64,000 bases of DNA from Calocera cornea HHB12733 (GCA_001632435.1 KV423926.1:278449-342448), one strand, 5' to 3'; shown: positions 33,468 through 45,000, counted from the stretch's first letter. Made by a program: numbers and translations. Notes: generated by a model from the letters alone, not told the origin.

Positions 33468-34637
33468 ATGTCTGGTCTGGATATACACAAGGCTGCATTG
33501 GAAGGCAAGTCAGGGAGATTGAAAGACGGACCTGTGGCTGACCGACGGTCCAGGGCAGAAGTCTCTGGTCGCGTCACTGTTGTCCGCCAATCCATCACTC
33601 TTGAACAGCAAAGACGTTGTGCGCACCTCTCAGTGACAGCTTCGTGCCTGATAGATGCTCATATGTTACAGGATGGCCGCACTCCTCTGCATTGGGCCGC
33701 CGCAAAGCATAAGGACGTGGTTGACCTACTGCTCTCACAGAAACCTCCCGCCAGATGTCAATGTCAAGGACTCGCAAGGCTGGACTCCGCTGATGATTGC
33801 CGGTACATTCCATCCTGCATCTTCTGACCTTGAAACTCACCCTGTATAGTCTCTGCTGTGCGAGATGATATTGTTGAGCTGTTGATTGGAGCGGGTGCCG
33901 ATGTCAAGGCAGTGAACGAGAAGGGCATAACCGCGCTGTGAGCACTGCTGCCTCGCCGAAAGTGTGTATCACGCTAACTTCATCCCCCAGCCACTATGCC
34001 TCATCGAAAGGGAGATACGAGGTGCGATTAACGCTTTCTGCTGGGAGCATAACTGACAGCATGCCTTGAAGATTGGGAAACTCCTCGTCGCTGCCGGTGC
34101 CGATGTAAGCATCCCACCCCCTCGAACGCCAAGCCGTCCTGACGTCAGACAGATCAATGCGAAGGACAGAGCCTCGCAGCTACCACTGTGAGCACACCTG
34201 TCCTCCCTATGTCCTCAGTGGTTCTGATCGCTATGCAGGCACCGAGCTGCTACAACGGGGCCGATTGCCTTCGTCAACCTGCTCCTTCGACCACCGCCAG
34301 GTTCTCCCAAGCCCAGGCTGAACACCACCGATCGAATAGGTGAGTATACTTTTCAGATCGACCGGATCAATCTTGAATACATTCAGGGAACAGGCCTCTT
34401 CACTTGGCGATGGAGTCGGCCCACGCCGAGGCGTCTTGCTGCCTTATTCTATGGGGGGTTCAGAGCCTACCGCTCATTACCACACCCGAGCATCTCGTTG
34501 ATGTGAGAATTCTTTCTCAGGTACGGATTACCGCCCGGGTCTCCACCATCGACCTCCTCGCTCTCGGTCTCCGGCTTCTCCCTTGGCCCAGCGTCTCTTG
34601 TCCTCCTCTCCCATGGCTGGCCGGCTGGATGCGCTAG
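33468..34637 (+). pseudogene. Gankyrin-like (26S proteasome chaperone) ankyrin gene with +1 frame error
   Basis: Exons 33468-33504, 33554-33615, 33672-33802, 33850-33937, 33991-34021, 34060-34104, 34153-34187, 34239-34339 and 34387 onward encode successive ankyrin repeats: LLSANPSLLNSKD, DGRTPLHWAAAKHKDVVDLL, DVNVKDSQGWTPLMIA, SAVRDDIVELLIGAGADVKA, HYASSKGRYEHALKIGKLLV, KDRASQLPLHRAATTGPIAF and NRPLHLAMESAHAEASCCLI. This matches gankyrin/Nas6 (PSMD10), a chaperone for the Rpt3 end of the proteasome base. Exon 3 is 131 bases where phase needs 130: the frame shifts at CAGAAACCTCCCG near 33,741-33,753. The first intron needs a GC donor (GCAAGT at 33505). The 3' end is not resolved; the frame stays open to 34,637 without family-like sequence. 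Either a base-calling error or a decaying copy. Confidence 0.7.
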
Positions 34638-34711
34638 AACAGGCACAGGCGCCTCGCGACACTCGCTGGCGCTCCCGGCGCACGGCTAGCTAGCCAGTCG
34701 AACAGTCCGCC

Positions 34712-35139
34712 TTCCATGCGGAGATCTCTCAGCTTCTGGACCTCATCATCATCAGTAAGTTCTCAGTCTGCTTGTTCATCTCAATCACCGCTGACTGTAT
34801 GCCACAGCCTTCTGCTGGACACTGAGAAGGTGCTCTACCTCCATCTCACGCCCGACAAGGAAGCCAAATCTTTGTCCATTCGCGACACCAGTATCCGCAT
34901 GACCATGGCCGACTTGGTCAACAACCTCGGTACAATTGCAAAGTCTGGCACCAGGGCCTTCATGGAGGCTATGTCCGCCAGTGCCGATGTTTCCTGCATC
35001 GGCTAGTTTGGTGTCGGTGTCTATTCCGCCTACCTCATTGCCGACCGCCTGCAGGTCGCAACGAAGCACAACGATGACAAACAGTACATCTGGGAGTCCG
35101 CCGCCGGTGGGGCGATGTCCCTCTTACACGCTCGTGTAA
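34712..35139 (+). pseudogene. Hsp90 N-terminal fragment
   Basis: [12 protein letters not shown] at 34,712 onward, then after a putative intron (34,755-34,805) [60 protein letters not shown], and after an in-frame TAG (35,005) [20 protein letters not shown] and [17 protein letters not shown]. These are the ATP-binding domain motifs of Hsp90 (the DxGxG region reads DTSIRM, so its Gly residues are lost). The segment containing the first conserved helices (around the usual ELISNASDA) is missing. A complete gene cannot be formed, so this is a fragment or relic. Confidence 0.85.
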
Positions 35140-35214
35140 TGGTTGATTCTCATTGGCATAACTACGATCCTCTGAATGTATTTATGTTAAACTACAGTCC
35201 TTATTGATCCCTTC

Positions 35215-37661
35215 TCACCGCCTGGCCGCCCACGTCATGGCAATGCCATACATAGCGCGTCGGAATGCATACATGCTCTGACCCTCGCACTTTTTGTACC
35301 CCCGCGCAACGCTGAGCTCGTGGGCAAGAACCCACGCACCGCAATCGGAACCGTTTTGCTGTTGAATGACCTGCGCAACCCGTTTATTGTCAGGCCGTTA
35401 ACAGCTTGGGGCATGGGCACACGCACGTCAATATCTTTCCACTGCCAGCCGGCCCAGCCGTGGTGTGGTATCCCTACGACTTCTCTCGCCACCCGGATGC
35501 ATTCTGAGACAAGCTGCCGGCGTATTAGTTGATAGTACGAGTGATAGAGCATATGATCACGTTACCGCGCGATACTTCTTAACCGACCCACACCCTCTGA
35601 GGCTGTTCCGGAACGACGTAGTCTTGTTGTCGAAATCGACCTCTGCCAGCGTCCAGTGGAAGGCTTCGCTGTCATGAACGGCCATCAGCCAGACCGGCCG
35701 GCGGAAGCTGTATTCGCGATCATATTCCTGCTGCACGGTAATGTTAGTAGTGTTATAAGCTGGATTTGTGGGGCTGCATACCTCATCCTTGGCGTTATCC
35801 TTTGGCAACTTGAACGAGAAGTACTTGTCAAACCAAAACTGTCGGCCGGCCGCGTCCTTGATATAAGCGAGGTCGGCCAAAGTGTGTGGATCGAATATGC
35901 GCACGGCCGGCAGGCCGCCCGGAGCCGTATTCTCAAACCACTAGGCGGTTGGCACTCCTCGAAAAGCTTGCCGAAGACGGAAATGATTTGATCGTCAAGC
36001 CATTCGTTATGATTGTAAAGGATTCGTAGAGCGTTGTTGTCCAGTGTAAGGTACTCGCCACCAAATTTGAGAACCCGCCACGGAACAGTCTCCCAGTTCG
36101 TTGGCGCCGGCCAAGTCTGCACCGAGGATGCAATCCACTGGAGGGGATCGATGAGCGGCGCCTGGCAATGTTGATCGCTGACTTTCGTCATAGCAGACGG
36201 AGCGCTTACAGTCGGCTCCACCATCGTGGCCGACTGGCGGGAAGGCTTTTGACCCCTTCTGCGATTGCTTTGCACAACGCGCTGGCCCATAGCTCCCACA
36301 CCCGCTTGCTTGCCCGTATTCCCACTCCCCGTCTGCATCACCTCATGCTTTCCCACCGCCTCCTCCCGTTGTCTCCCGTGGCGGTGCTCCGCACCAGAAG
36401 TAGCCCCTGCCGGTACAGCGTCAACCGTTGGCAACAGTGAGAACGGCTGTTGAAGTTTGCCGCGCTCGTCTGCCGGCTGGCCGGTAGTCGTAGGTAAGAT
36501 GGAAGGAGGAGCATCCAATGCTGGGATGAGCGAGTGGATGGGTCCAGGTACGCCTGTCGGCATTGACACCAGTGATGGAAAGGTGAGGCCCGAGGGGATA
36601 ATGGTCAGGAGCGATACAGCGGGGACTGGAACTGGGATATATGCGCCCGAAACCGCGGTCCGACTCGCTGGCATGGCTTGCCAAGGTGGAGATGGTATGC
36701 GAAGCTCCTCGTATCGTGGCTGTGGTGGTGATGAGGAGGGCGAGCGCTGGACGGCCGGCCGGCCGTATGTAGTACCTTCTTGACCCATCTCTCCCGTTTC
36801 TTCGTGCATATAGTCATCCGTATCTTCATCATCCGGCTCTTCCTCAGCATACACCTGCCCCTCTCTCTGCTGCGTCGGGTTCATCACCACCATCCCCAGC
36901 TCCTCACGTGCAACGTCCACATCCCCCATCAGGCGATCGAGTGGATCCGACTTATCCAAGTAGTGATCTTCCCAGCCATTAGCCAATGGCTGGCCGGCAG
37001 TGCCAGCCGACCAGCCAAGATATCTGAGTCTCCACAGCGGGACGCGGTCTGGCAATGCGCATGCCGTCGCGAGGGCTGGAGCCGGTGGCGAACGGTAGAG
37101 GAGAGACGCAGAGGGCGAGCGGGCCGGCTGACTGTTGTTTCGACCTCCATTATGCAGCCTGCGCTGTTTCCTCATGTCGGCGATCTGCTGAGGTTCGAAC
37201 GGATCCATGGTACCCAGCGAGTTGTCTTGCTCGTTGTAGTTAGCAAAGACGCGACTGGTAGGGGTGAGGGGAGGAAGGAAGACGAAAGGGTGTCTGACGG
37301 TCGGCCTCGCGCTTGGTCCTTCCTCCTGCAGCTTCTTCTCGATCACGATTGCACTCCTCCACCGTTCTTCTGACAGCACTAAGCACGTCCACCGTTGTGA
37401 CACGCGCGTGTGTTGGGTGTGCATACGACACAGCCGCAGCCTGTCGCCTTCGTCTACTCCACTGTTTAGCAGACGACATGGCCAGCCCACTCGCAGACAC
37501 ACACTTTGGCAGTTTGCAATCACATTCTTCAATGCTTGACTCTCTTCCGGCCACCACCGTAGGATGTTGTCACCCTCCCTCCTCAATCGCTTTTCCTCTT
37601 CATCGCATCTCGCTCTTAGGAGCCAACCAGTCACACCATAACGCACATCTTCATCTGTCAC
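35215..37661 (-). CDS. Ulp1-type (C48) cysteine protease gene, GGCCGGC-rich
   Basis: The C-terminal exons 35584-35727, 35427-35513 and 35215-35370, with an upstream exon ending at 35782, join in phase and carry the C48 catalytic set: His in VHDSEAFHWTLAEVDF (the Asp in VDF), and Gln/Cys in VIQQQNGSDCGAWVLA. Upstream, WLDDQIIS matches the substrate-binding entry of the fold. A long Pro/Ser-rich N-terminal part follows upstream to about 37,661; its start is uncertain. At about 35,945 the frame changes; a 38-base intron (GTCTTC...CCTAG) would repair it, otherwise it is an indel. Ulp1 enzymes process or remove SUMO; in fungi, similar genes are often found with DNA transposons. The gene carries the word GGCCGGC many times, so it probably belongs to a mobile block distinct from its neighbours. 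Confidence 0.7.
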
Positions 37662-38193
37662 CCAGGCCGGCGGCGGCTGGCTGCCCGGCCACCAGACATC
37701 ATCTGATAGATGGTAATCCTCTGGAGGACTCTCGAGACTGGTTGTATTGAGCTTGATGGGTAGTGGAATGTTCCAGGCCGGGTTAAAGTGTCTTTCGGTC
37801 GAGTCAACATATCCATCATACCAGCGGCTCGCAAGGTCTGGTCCCTTTTGTCTTTGTCCCTGGACAGCAAGGTCTTCTCAGGGGGGGGGGGTACCTTTTG
37901 AACCGCAATGCTTCTTCCGCTGGACTTAAGCGAAGCGGTGGCGGTGCTGCCAGTCGTTTTACAGTACTCAGCACACATGTACCGCACTGCCACTCACCGC
38001 GTTTTGAGCGTGGCTGGCGGAGGCAAGCCAGGGGTGTATAGGGCATGTGGAGGGTCCTGGAGAGATGATATCGCGCGCCGGGCCGTCTAGCCAAGTGCAC
38101 TGCTGCTGTAGTCGTCTGTAGGACGATCTGCAGCAGCATAACTAAAATAAATTAGTTCAGTTAGTCTGTATATATATAGTGATTGAATTTACG
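37662..38193. other. Spacer between Ulp1 gene and repeat-bearing region
   Basis: Possible further 5' exons of the Ulp1 gene (a Cys-containing stretch QCGTC near 37,985), not resolved. A G run lies at 37,880-37,890 and an AT-rich end at 38,140-38,190. Confidence 0.35.
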
Positions 38194-38254
38194 TAGTGTG
38201 TTGAAATCGTGCGGCTCAAAGGCCGAAATCGCGCGCTAGTGTGTTGAAATCGTA
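38194..38254 (-). repeat. Two solo copies of the Plavaka terminal word
   Basis: TAGTGTGTTGAAATCGTGCG at 38194-38213 and TAGTGTGTTGAAATCGTA at 38237-38254, in direct orientation 43 bases apart. Both have the same orientation as the left terminal repeat at 40019. Confidence 0.85.
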
Positions 38255-38371
38255 TTCCCCGCCGAAACGGGCACGGTATATATTAACGCTTGCACGGGTA
38301 ACTCGCTATTCGATACATAATGGATGGCTGGCGCTGTGGAAGAGAATGGAGAAGGGGGAGGGGAATTCTAG

Positions 38372-39672
38372 CTACGCAGCGGGTTTCGCGGACATCTTCG
38401 TGCTAATCCAGCCGGGTATACCTTTCAGGAAGCCAATGCAGATCGCAACCACGTTGACGTGGAAGACGAGGTAAAGGAAGACGCAGATACCTGCAGAGAA
38501 TGGTCAGCACGAGGTAAGATGAGCAAGGAGAAGAACTTACTGATCGCAAACATGATCATGTTGCGATACGGCCAGAGCGCCTGCAAGACCGACCAGACCA
38601 GCGCGAAGCAGAAGAAAAGCACGTAGACAATGCAGCCGAAGAGGCAGCTCACGATCGCCCAGAAGTCGAAACCGTACGCCCAGACAGCACTGAAGAAGCC
38701 ACCGATCGCGGGCAGCCACATATGCATGTGCAGCCAGAGCTGCCCAAGCACGACCCAGCCTGCGCGACCAAATGCCGCAGGACCGCCGTAGAGATAGTCG
38801 ACGCCGACACCGCCGTTGCGCTTGCCACGGCGCACGAGATCGCGGTCCAGCGCAAAGTACTCGGAGGGAGCGAGGTCCCAGAAGTCAGGCAGAGGGGGGG
38901 AAGGATTGGTGGGGGCGATCGTTGCCTGAGAAGACTGCGAAAGCAGTCAGTAAGGTATGAAAGGCGGCTTTTGGACCGTACGATTTCAACACACTAAATC
39001 GTACGGTCCGCATACACTCACCTCGGCTCCCTCGACCTCACGAGGGGTACGCAGCCCATCCCCAACCCCAACAGCAGCAGCAGCGTGCGCCCCAGCGCCG
39101 CCCTCACCCATCCCTCCCGCAGCAGCACCCCCTCCCACTCCCGCAGCCGTCTCGCCCATCCCTCCCGCCCAGCGCGATCCTTCTCCCCCTCCTCCAGCCC
39201 TCGATCCTTCTCCTCCCGCAGCCGCGGGCTTCTTCTTCTCTTGCTGCTCGTCGGCCCCCTCCTCCTTTCCCGCAGGCTCGGCCTCCGTCTTGATGGACGG
39301 CCCACCTTGCATGGCGGTGAGCTCGTTGGCGGCGAGGGTGCTCATCGGGACCATCTCGGCGGCCCAGGCGCTGACCGCCGAGTCAGCGAGCACAGCAGGG
39401 CTGGGGACGGTGATGTCGGGGAGGATGCGGGGCTCCCTGGCGACCTTCTTCCCCTTGTTCACGCGGTGGAACGCACCGGCGGGGATGGTGCGTCCCAGGC
39501 CGTAGGGGACAGCGTATGCGGGGCCGGGAGCGGGAGCGGGAGTGGGAGCGGGAGCGGGAGCGGGAGAGGGGGCGGTCGTTGTCGTCGTAGTCGTAGTCGT
39601 CGTCGTCGTCGTCTTGCTCTTCTTGCTCTTCCTGCTCCAGCGCTTGGGGACCAGACCGCGGATGCCAGGCAT
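38372..39672 (-). CDS. Multi-pass membrane protein with low-complexity N-terminus
   Basis: Exons 39022-39672, 38541-38925 and 38372-38490 join in phase; 384 residues, ATG at 39672 (MPGIRGLVPKRWSRKSKKSK). The N-terminal 215 residues are low complexity (poly-Thr, Pro-Ala, Gly/Ala). The C-terminal half is folded: DFWDLAPSEYFALDRDLVRR, then hydrophobic segments VLGQLWLHMHMWLPAIGGFF, AIVSCLFGCIVYVLFFCFAL and ICVFLYLVFHVNVVAICIGF, so three or four transmembrane helices. The arrangement faintly recalls secretory-carrier-type proteins, but I cannot assign a family. Its first intron holds a perfect hairpin made of the Plavaka word (38973-39009). Codon-level repeats continue upstream of the ATG (CTGGTG/CTGATG runs, 39,690-39,750). 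Confidence 0.75.
38973..39009. repeat. Perfect 14-bp hairpin containing the Plavaka word
   Basis: GGACCGTACGATTT (38973-38986), loop CAACACACT, then AAATCGTACGGTCC (38996-39009). It lies inside an intron of the membrane-protein gene. The left arm plus loop is a full copy of the terminal word. Confidence 0.9.
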
Positions 39673-40018
39673 TGCGGCGGCGGTGATGCTGATGCTGGTG
39701 CTGGTGCTGGTGCTGGTGCTGATGCTGATGCTGGTGATGGTGATGGTGATGGTGGTGCGGGCGATGGTGGTGAGGGCGGTCGAGGAGGAAAGAGAGCGGA
39801 GAGAGAGGGCAGTGCGCTGGCCAATTCCGAATTGGGCCAAGGGACCGGCGCGCGCCCATAATCGGGCCACGCCCCTGCCTCGTGTTCTCCTATCCGGAGG
39901 CTAATTCGAGATGACTCGCTCGATTCATCTTATAGAATCAAGCGAGTGAATAAGAATAATAATAATAATAATTATAAATATATAATTTCCCATCGTAAGG
40001 ATGGGAAATAACACACTG

Positions 40019-40048
40019 TAGTGTGTTGAAATCGTACGGTCTCCGCCG
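40019..40048. repeat. Left terminal inverted repeat
   Basis: Starts TAGTGTGTTGAAATCGTACG. It is preceded by AACACACTG, so an 8-bp inverted repeat AACACACT/AGTGTGTT spans the junction (40010-40027). Confidence 0.8.
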
Positions 40049-40488
40049 TTCGAGGCGAAGACCTTCAAATGCGCGCGCGAATGTCCAAATGAGCAGCTAT
40101 ATGCACTTTTTTGGTACTGGCGGGGTCGTACAGAGTCGGGCAAGCGAATGGGAGTTGAAACAGCACATTTTGTGCATTTGTGCGGGGCGAATCGTGTTTT
40201 CGTGATGGACGACTCCTTTTTTTTTTTTTGTGCGGGCAAGTGGTCACATGACTTATGACAGTGTCTGACAGCACAGCAGCCGGGCCAAAGTCCCCTATCG
40301 CCCTCGCCATCGCCTCAAACCTCCTCATCATCATCCTCACCAACGACCACACCTCTGCTGCTACTGCGATTGTTCTCCCTACCTCACTGACTATATACCA
40401 AGTACTAAGGTAAGTACTTCGGAAACCACTTGAGGCTTTGCGCTGACTTTGGGGCTGCAGATCGAAGACGACGACGAACGACGAGACG

Positions 40489-41583
40489 ATGTCGAACACC
40501 AACCTTACCCAGCTCGCGAGCGGCGACGTGGGCCCCCATGACGCTGAGCTGGCCAAGGTGTATGCGAGGAACGACCCAGGTGCGCCTCATACGCCTCACT
40601 GCATGTATGCAGTCACTGACACCGATGCAGAGGATCTCGCCAGCATCGTTGACGGTACCGAGGGCGCCGACACTGCGTCCAATCCCGTCTCTGCCGGATC
40701 TGCAGGGGGGCCGCACGATTTCAACACACTATTCGCCGCTCGCCTGCGGAGCGACACCAATGCCGATGCCGACACCGCGTCCAACCCCGTCTCTGCCGGA
40801 TCCGCAGGGGGGCCGTACGATTTCAACACACTAAGCGATGTTCGCCTGCGGGACAACGCGCCCGGCGAAGCCAGCATCCGCCTGCGGGAGGCTGACCTCG
40901 CCATCATGGCTTCCTTCCTCAAGGGTAGCCTCGACGCCGTCACTGCATCCCACCTCGCCTCTGCCGGTACTGCAGGGGGGACGTACGATTTCAACACACT
41001 ACTGACGACCTCGACCGATCGGGCCTACTTGACGGACGAGCACATCGCCGATCTTCAGCTCCGCATCGACTTCTACGAGAAGTTCTTGCGCAAGGTCATC
41101 CCCAACTTCCCCGCTCAAGGCGTTGCCATCCAGGGCCGTCTCGCCGAGATTGCCCTCATGCGCATCGCCCTCGACAGCCAGAGCGCGGAAGAGGTGACCG
41201 ATGAACCCCCTTCCTATGATCCTGCGTGGCTCGACACCTTCGTCCCTCAAGACGCCGCCACCCACCCCACTCCCACTCCCATCCATCCATCCACCCCCCT
41301 CCGCTTCATCGGCGCACCCAAGACTCACCCCATACTCCCTCCTGCCAGTGTCGAGTCTGTCCCCGTAGCTTGCAGCACTCAGCCGGTCGTCGTCGCCGAG
41401 GACGACAAAAAGTTCCTGCACGACATCAGCGTGTACATGAGCAGCACCGCTGCGCGCAAGTACAGGACGGAACACAACGCTGCCTTCAAGCGCTACCGCA
41501 AGGAGCACAACATTCCCACCCTCGGCGAACGTATCAGCAAGTGGTGGAGCGGTGGGCATTCTCAGTCCGGCATCTGGGTCTAA
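40489..41583 (+). CDS. Plavaka accessory ORF A with in-frame terminal words
   Basis: An open frame of 364 residues starts MSNTNLTQLASGDVGPHDAE and ends TAA at 41,583. A possible 51-base in-frame intron (about 40,579-40,629) would shorten it by 17 residues. The middle contains three near-copies of a block SNPVSAGSAGGPYDFNTL (the first with PHDFNTL, the third reading SAGTAGGTYDFNTL), produced by the terminal word at 40711, 40813 and 40981 plus about 45 flanking bases. The C-terminal half is unrelated to the repeats: a helical stretch (RIDFYEKFLRKVIPNFPAQG) and a basic end (SSTAARKYRTEHNAAFKRYR). The function is unknown; it is co-oriented with the transposase. Confidence 0.7.
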   Translation: MSNTNLTQLASGDVGPHDAELAKVYARNDPGAPHTPHCMYAVTDTDAEDLASIVDGTEGADTASNPVSAGSAGGPHDFNTLFAARLRSDTNADADTASNPVSAGSAGGPYDFNTLSDVRLRDNAPGEASIRLREADLAIMASFLKGSLDAVTASHLASAGTAGGTYDFNTLLTTSTDRAYLTDEHIADLQLRIDFYEKFLRKVIPNFPAQGVAIQGRLAEIALMRIALDSQSAEEVTDEPPSYDPAWLDTFVPQDAATHPTPTPIHPSTPLRFIGAPKTHPILPPASVESVPVACSTQPVVVAEDDKKFLHDISVYMSSTAARKYRTEHNAAFKRYRKEHNIPTLGERISKWWSGGHSQSGIWV

Positions 41584-42095
41584 CTATGAGCCTCGATGGC
41601 TGTTTTCCCTTTCCTCTCTAACATCTGCGACGTTCCTTGCGATCCCCCACGCTCTCTGATTGGTAATCATGTTCCCATGTCCAGATACTGCCTAGTACCT
41701 TCCCAGCCCTCAGGGCATTACTTTCATTAATGCCACTCGTTGAATGTACATAGTGTGGCCTGGACAGTGGCACATCCAGGGGGCCTGGAGTGCCCTGGCT
41801 TATACACGCCGCGTCAAACGCGTCGACACGCATGTATGCGCCAACGCGCTCCTTGGTCTTCACCATGACCTCGCTGGCCTTTCTCTGCTCGCTGCTGTCT
41901 TTTGCGCGGCGCTGAACAACTCTGCGCATTGCGAACGATTCCTGTGCGCGTTCTCGACAATGATATGATCTTCGTTCAGGGTCCGAGTCCGGATGCGGCA
42001 TTGTCATGACCCTGAACGGTCGTCGTGCGCAAGTCGGATGCGATTATCTTCTTTGCTCTGGCTGATGGCTACAAGACGCCTCTTCATCTGCGACA
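41584..42095. other. Spacer inside the Plavaka element
   Basis: 512 bases between ORF A and the transposase; no gene is supported. It probably holds the transposase promoter. Confidence 0.4.
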
Positions 42096-45000
42096 ATGCC
42101 GTCGAGTAGAGCCCAGGGAGCACGGACCGCGGCTGCTAAGCCCTCTGGGCTCATCTGGTGCACTTGCAGCTCGTGCAAGACACGAGCTCGACCGAACGGA
42201 CGTCCATGGGCAAAAGCTGACTTTCGCTCTCACTCTGGACGAAATCGGGCTCGAGGCCTTGCTAGCGGGCCTGCTGCATGGAAATCGCCTCTCTCGTGGC
42301 CAGGAGCCCACTCAGAAGCACTGCCCAGCTCAGGAGGGTTCGGGGCATCTGCACAATCGAGCTCTGTTGCCCTGCGGGCTACCGACTTCGAAGATTGGCC
42401 GGCTGGAGCGGGTGACGATTGGGCTGGCACAGGCGTAGACGACTCGGAGATGGATGGTTCCCCCCACCAGGGGGAGGACCGTACGATTTCAACACACCAC
42501 TCGCTAGACGATGAGGTGCTACTGTCGGCCTCCGTTGCGCAGTCCCCTCCAACACCGCAACTACAACCACCGCCAGCACCACCGCCAGCACCACCGCCAG
42601 CACCACCGCAACGAGCAGCACCTCAATCGTCCCGGTCATCTCCCCCTCCATCCTCTCCCACCCATCCCCCGGCCTCCCCTCTCTACTCCGATGTCGCGCT
42701 CAGTCCGGAAACCGCACCGCGCCTGGAACAACTCGTCCAGCTCGAAGCAGATGATGCTCTGGCTCTTGATGATCCGGACGACGCAGCCTCGGCCTCCTCG
42801 GAACTGGATCAAGACGACGTGCAAGCCCTTCAATCTCTGGAACACCTCCTGCTTGACCTGCGGCTGCACGGCCCAGATGAAGATGCTGGAATCGAGGTCG
42901 AGCGCCTCGAGATTGTGTGGGGAGCACCTCCCCCACCTCGAGGGGGAGATACGAGCACTCTGTCCCTCGTCGCGCGCTATCGACAAGTTCACGCCCATCC
43001 TGCAGTCAGGGCCTTTGTGCTGCATCTCATACACTTGCATGCCAGGTTCCAGCTGCCCCACGTCGCATGCAACATGAGCGCGCGCGTGNNNNNNNNNNNN
43101 NNNNNNNNNNNNNNNNNNNNNNNNNNNNNNNNNNNNNNNNNNNNNNNNNNNNNNNNNNNNNNNNNNNNNNNNNNNNNNNNNNNNNNNNCCCATCCTGCAG
43201 TCAGGGCCTTTGTGCTGCATCTCATACACTTGCATGCCAGGTTCCAGCTGCCCCACGTCGCATGCAACATGAGCGCGCGCGTGATGTACGGACAATGGAC
43301 TCTCTTGGGCCTGCTCAACGAGAACGATAACTCGCCAGACCAGCAAGCCCCGCGGACACTGATGACAATGTATTCTCGAATGGGTCTGGAAGATCGTTTC
43401 CAGACCTATGCTCTCTGTCCAAAGTTCTGGCAGCTTCGGCTTGACGATGACGCCGGCGAGAGCGCTGCCTGGCAGCGATACTGCGTGAGGTGCAACACTG
43501 AGCTCTACGCAGAGAGCCTCAGAACTCGGATCCCTTGGCCGCAACGGCAAGCGCCATACGACCTCCTCTCTCGTCAGCTCGGGGAATGCTTAGCGCAGCC
43601 TGGTTTTGAGGAGGCTTGTGAGTCCTATCTGGACCAGCAACCCTCGCCGCCTGGGACATACTCCTGCTTACAGGACGGTAGCGTCTGGAAGGAGCTCCAG
43701 GCTGCCGATGGCACTCCTTTTTTTCCAAAGGATCGGCGCACTGCAGATCAGGAGCTACGATTGGGGGTTATGGTATCGTTGGATTGGTGAGTGCCTTTCT
43801 CTAGAGCAATGCAGTCACTGATAGTAGTTCAGGTTTAACCCTAACAAGTCGTTGAGTGCTCCAAGCCACTCCAGCGGAGCTCTGTCCGTCTGTATCGCCA
43901 ACCTCCCCCCCCGAACTTCGTTATCGCGTACACAACCTGTGCCTCATCTCAACGCTTCCAGGGCCCAAGGAGCCGACAGGGGAACAGCTCCAACAATTCA
44001 TGCGCCCCTTCGTGGACGATCTGCTGCACTTGTACGAGGAGGGGCAGCTCATTCACACGCCCAAGTATCCAGCAGGTCACAACGTTCGGGTGGCCGTCAT
44101 TGCCGTTGTCTGTGATCATCCGGCCCTGTGCAAGATACTCGGCTTCGCAGACAAGAATCACAAAGCACGGCCTTGCACGCAGTGTGAGATTCCTCATCGT
44201 GAGATCTCCACCAACGGCTGGGAGGCCTACCCTGCCCGCGATGGCGAAGTTCATTGACGTCCCAGCGCAAGGATGTACGCCATATCCGAGCAGGACAATA
44301 TACAAGAGCGCGACCGCATGAAGACTGCCTACTTCAGGAGATATGGCTGCCGATGGACCGAGCTCTGTCGATTGCCGTACTTTGATCCTACGACGATGGG
44401 GGTGATCGACCCCATGCACACATTCATGCTTGGTCTCACGCGCACCCTGTGGTTCTCCGTATGGGTCAAGGGCGGTCCTGGAGGAGACAGAGTGATGTTG
44501 CGCGGGCGGACAGAGACAAACGAGCGCGAGCTTGACTTGATTCACGCATTGCTAAGACAGGTGAGTCTTCCCTTCTTGCGATTTATCGTACGGCGTTAAG
44601 ACCGTACGATTTCAACACACTACGCTGATCCCTCATACAGTTCGAAATGCCTCGATGGTTTGCCAGATTGCCTGCAGATGTGGGATATCCCGCAGGCGGC
44701 AATCTCACCTCCAACGAATGGAAAGCCCTGGTACTCCTCTATGGACCAACTGCGGTAATCCGGCTTCCCCTCATTCATTCACGGGCTTAGGCATGTGCAG
44801 ATACCACTTGTACTGGCCGACGCTGCGGCTGAATGTTCGGAGGGGCTAGCTCCTGGCCAAGTTCCTCGGGTACCCCACGAAGCAGCAGCAAACTTCCTCA
44901 AGATGGCAACCGCGTTAAAGATCCTCATGCGCCGCGAGGTCACAGAGCAGGATCTCGTGCGAGCAATCCTGCTCTTCAAAGAGTGGTTCGAAGAGTTCGT

